This document shows, piece after piece, positions 24,601 to 34,902 of a stretch of DNA of 64,000 nt (positions within the stretch are counted from its first letter, which is position 1; each line of letters begins with the position of its first letter). Under the pieces are notes generated by a model. The model had not been told where the DNA came from. It saw nothing but the letters and a program-made list of their open reading frames with translations, and did not search any database. Origin of the DNA: Halocaridina rubra (lineage: Eukaryota; Arthropoda; Malacostraca; Decapoda; Atyidae); contig JAXCGZ010011657.1 in NCBI GenBank assembly GCA_037179515.1, positions 1 to 64,000 of the forward strand, given 5' to 3'. Made by a program: the position numbers and the translations under genes.

Positions 24601-25654
24601 CTGCTTGCTTCGGTAGAGATGTGTTTTGGGAGTTTCCACTGGCCATTGGCTGCAGCTCGACATACATCCTGTGTGATTGAGTTGACCAACCTATGAGTCA
24701 TTTCACTTCTCTTTATCAACCTTGGGTATTCATGTTAGCACCATGCTCATAAGTTTTTCAAAGCATTTAGCTCATGTGCAGTTGGGGGCCAAGACAGCTC
24801 CTTTGATTCTTTTAATGCTCTTATAATGAGGGAACGGAGTGTGAGGGCTGCATCTTGGAGATGGTTTGTTGAGTCAAGTTGTAGGCACATGATATTGCTT
24901 TAGCTAATGTACTACTTGAACTGTTGATGAGGTATAGCTCCACACAACCACGTAGTGGTATCTTGGAGAAGGCAATTGCTTGCAAGATGTCTTTGTCTCC
25001 TTGCTGTACTCTGGATTGGGGAAACCACATTTATCAAGCTTTTCAATATACAAGTTATGGAGGAATGTCAGTTGGACGACTTTATTACATTCAATCACAT
25101 GTCTAAGAACATAATTCTTCACACTCTCATAGGCTCTCAGATGTACTGCTATCTTTTGGGCCTGAAGGTTGTCAATGCTGTCTGATTTCTCTGACCTCTC
25201 CTTCCCACGCACATGATTCTGATACTCGGCGTTGAATGTGTTTCTGCATGATGGGTGGTACCTCGCTTCCACTGTGTACAAGTCATTACCCTGTACTTTG
25301 CAGTATAAAGCCTTCCTAATCATTTCTTGTGCCCTGGGTGCAAAAATTTTCCAGGCTGATTCTTTGTGCTTCCAATTCTGAAAATTCACAGGACGTTCAA
25401 TCTTTCCCCTGACCTTGGTCTCTACATTTTCATAAAAAATACACTGATTAGGAAACAGGAAGGAACACAGAGTCCCATCAGACCGGTCTAAGTGAAATTT
25501 GTGCTGCCGTAGGGCATCCTTTATCTGTGATGATAATGATTCATCGGAACCAGAAGCTTTCGATTTTTTAAGCGACCTTAGTTCATTGTAAAATTTTTGT
25601 AACAGTTTTGATGATAACCAGTTGTTTCAAAAGGCAGTCCCTCCAGCATTCATG

Positions 25655-25898
25655 GTGATTACCTAATTGTGCTTACGGGAAAGAGCCCAAAGCTCGTATC
25701 TTCCCGTCTCCTCATCGGTTCCATTTTGTACTTAGTGATACTTATCATACCTGTCCTTGAAACTATTGATTGAAATAGCATTAACTACCTCCTCGCTTAG
25801 CGAATTCCAATTATCAACTACTCTTACACTGAAAAAGTATTTCCTTACATCCTGCAAAGAAGTTTTCTTACGAAGCTTCAAACTATGACCTCTATTTG
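25655..25898 (-). mobile_element. CR1 LINE 3' end inserted in the PIN-like gene
   Basis: Minus-strand CR1 tail from the GHSLKLR codons (25898) to the caattaggtaat terminus (25655). It separates the NICDQ codons from the GYHQNCYKNFT exon of the PIN-like gene, so it postdates that gene. Confidence 0.85.
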
Positions 25899-26304
25899 GT
25901 CACAAATGTTATTCATACGGTAGGGTGAAGTTACTAGTTCACTGAGTCTCAAATCACGAATATCATGAATGTGTGAGAGCTTATCATCTGGATCCCCCTT
26001 GCAAGCGCTAAAGTCTGTAAAATTACCATGCTGAGAGAGAGATGGGTCATGTAAAATATAATGTCGATGGTAACTTCTTTGTAGGGTTTTCGGCAGTGTC
26101 GCAACGATTTATTTCTTCCATGATCAGTCACTGTATGATTTAATTATGGAACTCTAAAGTTTAATTGCTAGTCTAAACATCTTTGTACTTCACTTCAACA
26201 TTCATTAGGCCATATTTTCTACAGCAAGCACATATCTGAAAGAAAAAAGTAAAATGTGATCAACTAATGACATTCACTACGACTTATTTTCGCTTTTTTT
26301 CTCC

Positions 26305-26428
26305 TGATATTGAGTCAAGATGTGCTTAAAACTTCAAAAATATTTATTTCAATGGATATTTGGGCCAAAATTGTATGAGAAAATGCATTCATTTGTCCCT
26401 GCAAGTTGCTTAGTTCAAAAGTTTGCCA
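26305..26428 (-). repeat. Right TIR, inner part
   Basis: Reverse complement of about 21145-21268 (gatattgagtcaagatgtgc ... tagttcaaaag) with scattered mismatches. Cut off at 26428 by a LINE insertion. Confidence 0.8.
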
Positions 26429-27344
26429 CTACCACAGGACGACCAGCCTTGGAAAAGCCATCACTCTTGCCTGGATTCCCAGCCACGTCGGCATCAAGGG
26501 AAATGAGGAAGCCGATCAAGCCGCCAAACAAGCCACTCTCTGAGCAGAAATCCATATATCTCTGCCTCCTGGGATTCAACAGATAAAAAATAAAGCCACC
26601 AAGTCACTCCTTAAAGCCTTAATAACTAAACACAACCTGTGCACAGACATTGGCTCCCCCTCCACCTGGTGGTACAAAGCCACCACTGATCTTCAGCGAA
26701 TCACCCTGCCTAAGAACCTTCGACGAAGCATGGCGGTCAATGTGTACCATCTGAGACTCGGGTACAAGTGCACCTGGCGAATAGTGGATGATATCATCAG
26801 GGAATGCACCTTTTGCCAGGTAGCCTCACCACATCCACTCCACTACATCCTCGAATGTGATTCCTTTTCAGAAATTTGACGGAAAACTGGTGCCCCCGCA
26901 ACATCCAGCAAAGATCCAAATGCCCTTCATGTTGCTAGCTCCAAAATCAGACTAGCAACAAACAACTACATGAACAGTCTACTTAATATCATCAGTCAAT
27001 ACCCTCCACCAAGATAACCATGTAATAACTCTCTCTCACCTCCAAAACAGGAATTCATTTAAATTATTTGATGTGAACTAATAATCCTCAACTGAACACT
27101 TATGCTTTCCATTATCTTTACAGTTTTGCAAAACCTCACCTGCGGGCCAAAATAGGAAAGTCCGATCACCCTCAAGAGTGAATACCACCAACAATAACAA
27201 GATTTCACCCCACCTCCTCACCAAATAGGAAAGCTCATTCGCCTGCAAGAGCGAATACCACCTACAATCAACAAAATATTACCCCACCTGTGGGCCACAA
27301 GGGAAGGTCCACTCACCCTCAAGGGAGAACATCAAAGAAAAAAA
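26429..27344 (+). mobile_element. RNase H-bearing LINE (LINE2), 3'-end copy 2
   Basis: Carries the end of an RNase H domain (LAWIPSHVGIKGNEEADQAA, about 26460-26530), the ORF C-terminal part with a Cys/His zinc motif (CTFCQ...HYILEC, about 26810-26860) and a 3'UTR with repeats of acctgcgggcc and gcaagagcgaatacca. The RNase H points to an I/Ingi-group LINE rather than CR1. Multiple stops. The insertion removed about 60 bp of the right TIR. Confidence 0.75.
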
Positions 27345-27465
27345 AAAGGTAAAGACGAACCCCGTGGGACATTATTTAAACCTGTTACCTGTCAAAATCT
27401 TAAAATAGACACTTCAAAGAATTGAATAAAACAGGTGCCAACAAAACATCCACAAGGTGCAGGTG
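27345..27465 (-). repeat. Right TIR, outer part
   Basis: Reverse complement of 20973-21092: ggtaaagacgaaccccgtg ... ttgacaggtaacaggt-equivalent ... ggtgccaacaaaacatccac. Ends at about 27460-27465. Confidence 0.8.
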
Positions 27466-27672
27466 GACCCCTTCTTCCTCCCCAACTATATTACTACTCT
27501 AATTCTTTGTTTTTACTTTATTATTATCACACTCTTTATCCAACATTATTTCCATTCCCATTTCTGTAACTGCTAACATAGTTGTCAATATTAGATTTCA
27601 CTTCCCTAATATATTCCTCTACTACAACTCTTCCATGATTTAATATTTTTATTCAGTTTTTCCTTCTATAAT
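27466..27672. other. Unassigned T-rich spacer
   Basis: About 200 bp of pyrimidine-rich sequence with no ORF or repeat recognised. Confidence 0.5.
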
Positions 27673-27745
27673 ACTGTAAAGATAATGGAAAGCATAAGTG
27701 TTCAGTTGAGGATTATTAGTTTACATCAAATAATTTAAATGAATT
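27673..27745 (-). mobile_element. 73-bp LINE2 3'UTR fragment
   Basis: Reverse complement of LINE2 positions about 27054-27125 (ctgtaaagataatggaaagc ... aatttaaatgaatt), directly abutting a CR1 fragment at 27744. Confidence 0.8.
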
Positions 27746-28233
27746 TGGAATCCACACTTGAAAAAGCACATAGCTAAGCTTGAAAAAGTTCAAAGACATG
27801 CCACGAAACTGGTGCCAGAAATACGCAATCTCAGTTATGATGAGAGGCTGAGGAAATTAGACTTACCATCACTCGAAGCTAGAAGAGTGAGGGGGGGGAT
27901 ATGGTGACAGTCTTTAAATTCCTTCATGGTTATGATAGAGTGGATAGGGATCGATATTTTGATATGGCTGGCTGTAGAACTAGAGGTCATAGTTTGAAGC
28001 TTCGTAAGAAAACTTGTTTGCAGGATGTAAGGAAATACTTTTTCAGTGTAAGAGTAGTTGATAACTGGAATTCGCTAAGCGAGGAGGTAGTTAATGCTAT
28101 CTCAATCCATAGTTTTAAGGACAGGTATGATAAGTATCACTAAGTATAAAATGGAACCGATCAGGAGACGGAAAGATACGAGCTTTGGGCTCTTTCCCGT
28201 AAACACAATTAGGTAATTCGGTAATTAGGTAAT
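27744..28233 (+). mobile_element. CR1 LINE 3' end, copy A
   Basis: Begins in the codons for FWNPHLKKH and continues to DKYH and the 3' repeat. It has nine Gs in the tract after RRVRG (27891-27899), which shifts the frame. Its 3' repeat merges into the first 807-bp unit through aattaggtaattcggtaatt. Confidence 0.9.
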
Positions 28234-29040
28234 CTGCATGAGTGGTCAGAAAAGTGGCAAATGAAATTCAATACTTCAAAATGTAAGGTAATGAGAATGG
28301 GTACAAGTGCAAGAAGGCCCAAGCTTGACTACTCGGTGGCTGGAGTACAACTTCAAGAGACAGAAAATGAGAGAGATCTAGGAGTAAACATACTGGCAGA
28401 TTTGTCTCCAGAAATACATATAAATGGCATAGTAAGGGCAGCATATGCATTCTTATCAAATGTAAGGGTAGCCTTCAGGCACATGGACAAGGAAATGTTC
28501 AGAAATATTTATGTAACCTATGTGAGGCCAAAACTCGAATATGCAGCCCCCTTTTGGAATCCGCACTTGAAAAAGCACATAGCTAAGCTTGAAAAAGTTC
28601 AAAGACATGCCACGAAACTGGTGCCAGAAATACGCAATCTCAGTTATGATGAGAGGCTGAGGGAATTAGACTTACCATCACTCGAAGCTAGAAGAGTGAG
28701 GGGGGATATGGTGACAGTCTTTAAATTCCTTCATGGTTATGATAGAGTGGATAGGGATCGATATTTTGATATGGCTGGCTCTAGAACTAGAGGTCATAGT
28801 TTGAAGCTTCGTGAGAAAACTTCTTTGCAGGATGTAAGGAAATACTTTTTCAGTGTAAGAGTAGTTGATAATTGGAATTGGCTAAGCGAGGAGGTAGTTA
28901 ATGCTATCTCAATCCATAGTTTTAAGGACAGGTATGATAAGTATCACTAAGTATAAAATGGAACCGATGAGGAGACGGGAAGATACGAGCTTTGGGCTCT
29001 TTCCCGTAAACACAATTAGGTAATTAGGTAATTAGGTAAT
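28234..29040 (+). mobile_element. CR1 3' end tandem unit B (807 bp)
   Basis: Starts ctgcatgagtggtcagaaaa and contains an uninterrupted 229-residue C-terminal ORF2 segment (28261-28950), a 3'UTR and aattaggtaattaggtaat. It keeps the Trp codon (TGG) that is TGA in the full-length copy. Confidence 0.92.
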
Positions 29041-29847
29041 CTGCATGAGTGGTCAGAAAAGTGGCAAATGAAATTCAATACTTCAAAATGTAAGGTAATG
29101 AGAATGGGTACAAGTGCAAGAAGGCCCAAGCTTGACTACTCGGTGGCTGGAGTACAACTTCAAGAGACAGAAAATGAGAGAGATCTAGGAGTAAACATAC
29201 TGGCAGATTTGTCTCCAGAAATACATATAAATGGCATAGTAAGGGCAGCATATGCATTCTTATCAAATGTAAGGGTAGCCTTCAGGCACATGGACAAGGA
29301 AATGTTCAGAAATATTTATGTAACCTATGTGAGGCCAAAACTCGAATATGCAGCCCCCTTTTGGAATCCGCACTTGAAAAAGCACATAGCTAAGCTTGAA
29401 AAAGTTCAAAGACATGCCACGAAACTGGTGCCAGAAATACGCAATCTCAGTTATGATGAGAGGCTGAGGGAATTAGACTTACCATCACTCGAAGCTAGAA
29501 GAGTGAGGGGGGATATGGTGACAGTCTTTAAATTCCTTCATGGTTATGATAGAGTGGATAGGGATCGATATTTTGATATGGCTGGCTCTAAAACTAGAGG
29601 TCATAGTTTGAAGCTTCGTGAGAAAACTTCTTTGCAGGATGTAAGGAAATACTTTTTCAGTGTAAGAGTAATTGATAATTGGAATTGGCTAAGCGAGGAG
29701 GTAGTTAATGCTATCTCAATCCATAGTTTTAAGGACAGGTATGATAAGTATCACTAAGTATAAAATGGAACCGATGAGGAGACGGGAAGATACGAGCTTT
29801 GGGCTCTTTCCCGTAAACACAATTAGGTAATTAGGTAATTAGGTAAT
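29041..29847 (+). mobile_element. CR1 3' end tandem unit C (807 bp)
   Basis: Identical start, end and length to unit B. By eye only a few substitutions differ (SKTRGH for SRTRGH, VIDN for VVDN). The ORF2 segment (29068-29757) is open. Confidence 0.92.
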
Positions 29848-30654
29848 CTGCATGAGTGGTCAGAAAAGTGGCAAATGAAATTCAATACTTCAAAATGTAA
29901 GGTAATGAGAATGGGTACAAGTGCAAGAAGGCCCAAGCTTGACTACTCGGTGGCTGGAGTACAACTTCAAGAGACAGAAAATGAGAGAGATCTAGGAGTA
30001 AACATACTGGCAGATTTGTCTCCAGAAATACATATAAATGGCATAGTAAGGGCAGCATATGCATTCTTATCAAATGTAAGGGTAGCCTTCAGGCACATGG
30101 ACAAGGAAATATTCAGAAATATTTATGTAACCTATGTGAGGCCAAAACTCGAATATGCAGCCCCCTTTTGGAATCCGCACTTGAAAAAGCACATAGCTAA
30201 GCTTGAAAAAGTTCAAAGACATGCCACGAAACTGGTGCCAGAAATACGCAATCTCAGTTATGATGAGAGGCTGAGGGAATTAGACTTACCATCACTCGAA
30301 GCTAGAAGAGTGAGGGGGGGATATGGTGACAGTCTTTAAATTCCTTCATGGTTATGATAGAGTGGATAGGGATCGATATTTTGATATGGCTGGCTCTAGA
30401 ACTAGAGGTCATAGTTTGAAGCTTCGTGAGAAAACTTCTTTGCAGGATGTAAGGAAATACTTTTTCAGTGTAAGAGTAGTTGATAATTGGAATTGGCTAA
30501 GCGAGGAGGTAGTTAATGCTATCTCAATCCATAGTTTTAAGGACAGGTATGATAAGTATCACTAAGTATAAAATGGAACCGATGAGGAGACGGGAAGATA
30601 CGAGCTTTGGGCTCTTTCCCGTAAACACAATTAGGTAATCACAATTAGGTAATC
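29848..30654 (+). mobile_element. CR1 3' end tandem unit D (807 bp)
   Basis: Same start point as B and C. One extra G near 30320 breaks the ORF2 segment at RRVRG, and ATG becomes ATA at about 30110. It ends acaattaggtaatcacaattaggtaatc like the full-length copy, not like B and C. Confidence 0.92.
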
Positions 30655-30738
30655 ACACCTCTAAACTTCTTAAAAAAAAAAAAAAAACTCTTTATTCACT
30701 CTCACCTATACGGACGCAACTTTGAATGAGGGTCTGTA

Positions 30739-30749
30739 GCAGTAGTAGT

Positions 30750-30792
<43 letters not shown>

Positions 30793-30840
30793 ATAGTAGT
30801 AGCAGTAGTAGTAGTAGCAGGCTTTCCCCGGAGGTATTAA

Positions 30841-30898
<58 letters not shown>
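30739..30898. repeat. (AGC/AGT)n and (AAT)n microsatellites
   Basis: 30739-30820 is a mixed AGC/AGT array. 30841-30897 is (AAT)n next to the SINE pair. Poly-Ser and poly-Asn frames here are artefacts. Confidence 0.95.
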
Positions 30899-30899
<1 letters not shown>

Positions 30900-31258
30900 C
30901 CTTTATTTCCATTACAATACAAAGGGTATTCGTCAGCCGGGGCAAGCCCCAACTCCCCACTGTGGTACCCAACCACAGCAGTTCCTGCCAGGAAACGGCT
31001 TAAACTCTCGGTCTTGGACGGGAACCGATCTTTCGACCTAGTGGATGCGAAGCCAGCGCGTTACCACTGTACTAGCCAGCAGGCTAGTACAGTGGTAACG
31101 CGCTGGCTTCGCATTCACGAGGTCGATCGGTTCCCGGTCAAGACCGAGAGTTTAAGCTGTTTACTGGCAGGAACTGCTGTGGTTGGATACCACAGTGGGG
31201 GGTTGGGGCTTGCCCCGGCTGACGAATACCCATTGTATTGAAATGGAAATAAAGTTTG
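30899..31258. mobile_element. Head-to-head pair of tRNA-like SINEs
   Basis: Two arms of about 178 bp (30899-31077 minus, 31082-31258 plus) meet at a 4-bp centre (agca). Each starts ggctagtacagtggtaacgc, resembling a tRNA A box, and has a weaker B-box-like gatcggttccc about 45 bp on. Each ends in ggaaataaag then a T- or TAA-rich tail. The arms differ at roughly a dozen positions plus indels, so they are two copies of a family, not a fresh palindrome. Confidence 0.6.
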
Positions 31259-32829
31259 TTTGTTTTTGTTTATTTCATTTTCGTGCTTTCCTACAATTTC
31301 CCCCCCCCCTTATAGTGATGACACCCTGAATAGGGCTAAGAGAATTCACAGGAAACCCCCACTTACTCCCCTCCCCCCATCCAATCCCAGTTATCCGACC
31401 CGATCCGAATACTAACCTAACCTAACGAGCCATTATTTTTTGGAGTATCCTCAATACGAATTGTATGTCACAACAGCCAATAACTTTAAAAGTAAATATC
31501 ATAAGGATAATAAGAATGAAGAGATATAGAATGTAAGTGATAGGGAGTGTAGAAGAGCAAAGAGCAGTAACCTTAGTGTACAACAGATCTCGCAACACTC
31601 AAATGGAAGTATGACATCGGGACGGCAAAGTAAAGCACCCTCATCGGGCCCTGACACCAAGAAAATACTAAGAAGCAGAAAAAAGTAGTTAGTTAAGGAC
31701 AAGGTATAAATAAGAGAATGGTTAACAATAAGAAAAGACAGGAGGAAAGATGTATTAAATACATTTGTTTATTTTCTTTTTACCATTGGCCATACAATAA
31801 AAATTCTTGCGCCCCGATTGGCATTCATAATTTCAGAAGGAATGTTACATAGCAATTTCAGTAGAACAAAGAGAATGACCTCCATCGACTATTTACAGAT
31901 CACGTATTCAGTGACATATCCATCTGCAACTATCAGTGATCAACGAAGGAACTGGCGTACTAGCCTTCGATTTCGGCCACTTCCTTTTTTTCCTAAGCTT
32001 AATTAGGTGCTATGTACAAAATAGAACTATCCGTGATACGGCAGACTTCATTAAGCATACGGAAATGTTATTAGAGACCCGCACAAAAGGCTTTCCATAA
32101 ACAATCAAATAAACCCGATCCAACCACGATAACCACTCAGTAACAATTTACTTCCATCAATGCCTCTGCAAGAATTGCCTTATCATCCCATGGCATAAGT
32201 CGTTTCTGTGGTGGTTAAGGTCTCAGGTTGATTGCGTTATTGTTGTGATTCAGTACTACATCTAATATCAGTTAGTCAAGAGGAGGAGGAAAAGAAGAAG
32301 AATAAATGTCAGCATTACAAACGTTAATGGAGATGGGTTTCTCAGAAAATGCCTCGTAAGTAACTTAATGTTGACGAATAAAATGGGAACCAGAGGAATT
32401 CAATAGGAAATGCCATAGAAACAGAGAGAAAGAAAGAAAAGGGAGGGGCATATCATATGCTACATGTTCAGTGATGGAGGTAGGACAATTGTCCCCAATC
32501 AAATATGCTCCCAGGACAGGTGTTCCTAATAATAAATGGCTTAAAGTAAATTTCTTTTCATTCATTAGTTTTCATATAAATGATATATTTCACTTTATCA
32601 AGAGGCAGTTATCTTCTTTTGCATCCAGATTTAGGGGCATTTGTCCTATGGAAAATCATCGTAGGTACAATTGTCCTATGAGGCTATTGTCCGTACCCTA
32701 TCAATGACATCGTACAAGAGCCAGGTAAAAGTTGGTATATCATGATAGTTGTATTGACATAGATGAATCCACTGATGACTTAAGATCAGTGGGCTCAGGG
32801 TAGCGGGGCAGGTAGTCTAAAATGACTAT
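31259..32829. other. Unassigned region
   Basis: No convincing ORF, repeat or RNA gene. Short ORFs lack recognisable motifs. Contains C-rich and T-rich short tracts only. Confidence 0.5.
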
Positions 32830-33122
32830 GTATAGCCCCCAACATTATTTAGGAACTCTTCAACATGTATCATAAACATATTCACACTAGTAGCGGATAT
32901 TGGCTCGTCTGGTGGCCGGTTTCACACATTTACGATTCTCTGCGAGAATGAGAATTTCCTGCAGTCCAGTCTACCTCCAGTTTTAAATAGTTTTCTGCTG
33001 TGGCCTCTTCTGCTGGTAGTATGCAAAGTGAAGAAGTGAACTTTATCAATGTTACCCATACCCCTCATAACTATAAAAGTATCACGTATCCTCTTAAAGC
33101 ACTCACACTCAAGTTTTGTAAA
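32830..33122 (-). mobile_element. Older CR1-like LINE, C-terminal part (split)
   Basis: Minus-strand codons read MGNIDKVHFFTLHTTSRRGHS then KLFKTGGRLDCRKFSFSQRI, the pattern of a CR1 ORF2 C-terminus (compare RTRGHSLKL...DVRKYFFSVRVV). Clearly diverged from the family at 11-16 kb. Split from 34903-36060 by the Tigger derivative T1. Confidence 0.7.
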
Positions 33123-34900
33123 TAGTGTTACCCCGGTTATTCGCGTTTCTTGGTTCGCGTTCTCACTCTCGCGTTTTTTTTTTGATAAATTATTATTTTA
33201 TTTTGTGGGTATACGCAAAAATATTAAGATATTGAAAATTTTTTTTTTCAGTATTTTCATTTTTTTATTGGAAATGTAAATTTACGTTGCTTGCTGTTAT
33301 TTATAATGTAAAGGGTGTTTTTTTAACAGTGCAGGGAGGGTTTATGCAGTTTGTAAACGAAAAAATAATTGTAAATGAGTATGTGTCATGTCATCATCAC
33401 CTCATTCATCGTAATTTTATCTATCACTTACATAAAAATTTACGTTGCGTGCTGTTATTTATAATGTAAAGGGTGTTTTTTTAACAGTGGAGGGAGGGTT
33501 TATACAGTTCGTAAGCGAAAAAATAATTGTAAATGAGTATGTGTGTCACGTCATCATCACCTCATTCACCGTAATTTTATCTATCACTTTCATAAAAATT
33601 TACGTTGCTTGCTGTTATTTATAATGTAAAGGGTGTTTTTTTAACAGTGCAGGGAGGGTTTATACAGTTTGTAAACGAAAAAATAATTGTAAATGAGTAT
33701 GTATGTCACGTCATCATCACCTCATTCACCGTAATTTTATCTATCACTTTCATAAAAATTTACGTTGCTTGCTATTATTTATAATGTAAAGGGTGTTTTT
33801 TTAACAGTGCAGGGAGGGTTTATACAGTTTGTAAACGAAAAAATAATTGTAAATGAGTATGTATGTCACGTCATCATCACCTCATTCACCGTAATTTTAT
33901 CTATCACTTTCATAAAAATTTACGTTGCTTGCTGTTATTTATAATGTAAAGGGTGTTTTTTTAACAGTTCAGGGAGGGTTTATACAGTACGTAAACGAAA
34001 ATATAATTGTAAATGAGTATGTATGTCACGTCATCATCACCTCATTCACCGTAATTTTATCTATCACTTTCATAAAAGTTTACGTTGCTTGCTGTTATTT
34101 ATAATGTAAAGGGTGTTTTTTTTAACAGTGCAGGGAGGGTTTATACAGTACGTAAACGAAAAAATAATTGTAAATGAGTATGTATGTCACGTCATCATCA
34201 TCACATTCACGGTAAGTTTTCCTATCACTTTCATAAAAATTTACGTTGCTTGCTGTTATTTATAATGTAAAGGGTGTTTTTTTAACAGTGCAGGGAGGGT
34301 TTATACAGTACGTAAACGAAAAAATATTTGTAAATGAGTATGTATGTCACGTCATCATCACCTCATTCACCGTAATTTTATCTATCACTTTCATAAAAAT
34401 TTACGATGCTTGCTGTTATTTATAATGTAAAGGGTATTTTTTTAACAGTGCAGGGAGGGTTTATACAGTACGTAAACGAAAAAATAATTGTAAATGAGTA
34501 TGTATGTCACGTCATCATCACATTCACGGTAAGTTTTCCTATCACTTTCATAAAAATTTACGTTGCTTGCTGTTATTTATAATGTAAAGGGTATTTTTTT
34601 AACAGTGCAGGGAGGGTTTATACAGTACGTAAACGAAAAAATAATTGTAAATGAGTATGTATGTCACGTCATCATCACATTCACGGTAAGTTTTCCTATC
34701 ACTTTCATAAAAATTTACGTTGCTTGCTGTTATCTATGAAGTAAAGGGTGGTATGTTAACAGTACAGGGACAGTTTATACAGTGTAAACGTAAAAATATA
34801 TTATAATATCTATGTACATATAGGCTGATCCTACTTCGCGGATTTCCTGGTTCGCGCCGGGTCCCGGAACCGAACTACCGCAATAAGTGAGGCAACACTG
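33123..34900 (+). mobile_element. Tigger derivative T1 with ten ~161-bp repeats
   Basis: TIRs agtgttaccccggttattcg (33124) and its mirrored end ccggaaccgaactaccgcaa...gcaacactg (to 34900), with TA on both sides, the pogo/Tigger target. Internally it holds about ten tandem units (starts near 33277, 33440, 33600, 33762, 33923, 34080, 34241, 34403, 34558, 34716). No transposase codons are left. The unit is the 3'-UTR repeat of T5. Confidence 0.85.
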
Positions 34901-34902
34901 TA

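Larger units (their letters stand above)
21395..26240 (-). pseudogene. Large uncharacterised PIN-like protein gene, spliced, broken
   Basis: Minus-strand gene read through many frameshifts. In order: a His/Cys segment GYHQNCYKNFT (about 25625); FHLDRSDGTLCSFLFPNQC (about 25490); ARYHPSCRNTF (about 25265); KCGFPNPEY (about 25030); LARLGQSETYNFSLEIETAL (about 24320); VFHNEWDNLNK...SAGGIMIQEV (about 24200-24100); MNYVGMLTGHKCRGAGYSEI (about 23575); NYSR|YLTWLEAIL across an intron (22696/22541); SIVVRTPDMDILMILLYHA (about 22255), resembling a PIN-fold acidic motif; EDCTSAFKGKGKVNPLK (about 22060); an RPKPYDQVIGW / EPIWSVGPILPPSL tail (about 21730); and an acidic C-terminus ending near 21395. I recognise the motif series from a multi-copy, unnamed family of invertebrate proteins but know no function. 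It is interrupted by one LINE and one CR1, and by stops. Bounded by long inverted repeats, it may be a transposon gene or its cargo. Confidence 0.6.

Noticed and set aside
31414..31428. Telomeric (CCTAA)n
   Set aside because: Only two units (cctaacctaa); not an array.
32365..32707. Short ORFs in 31.3-32.8 kb as host exons
   Set aside because: No domain, splice or codon evidence; length expected by chance.
33277..34760. CRISPR-like regular repeats
   Set aside because: Units of ~161 bp abut with no spacers, lie between Tigger TIRs, and the DNA is eukaryotic.
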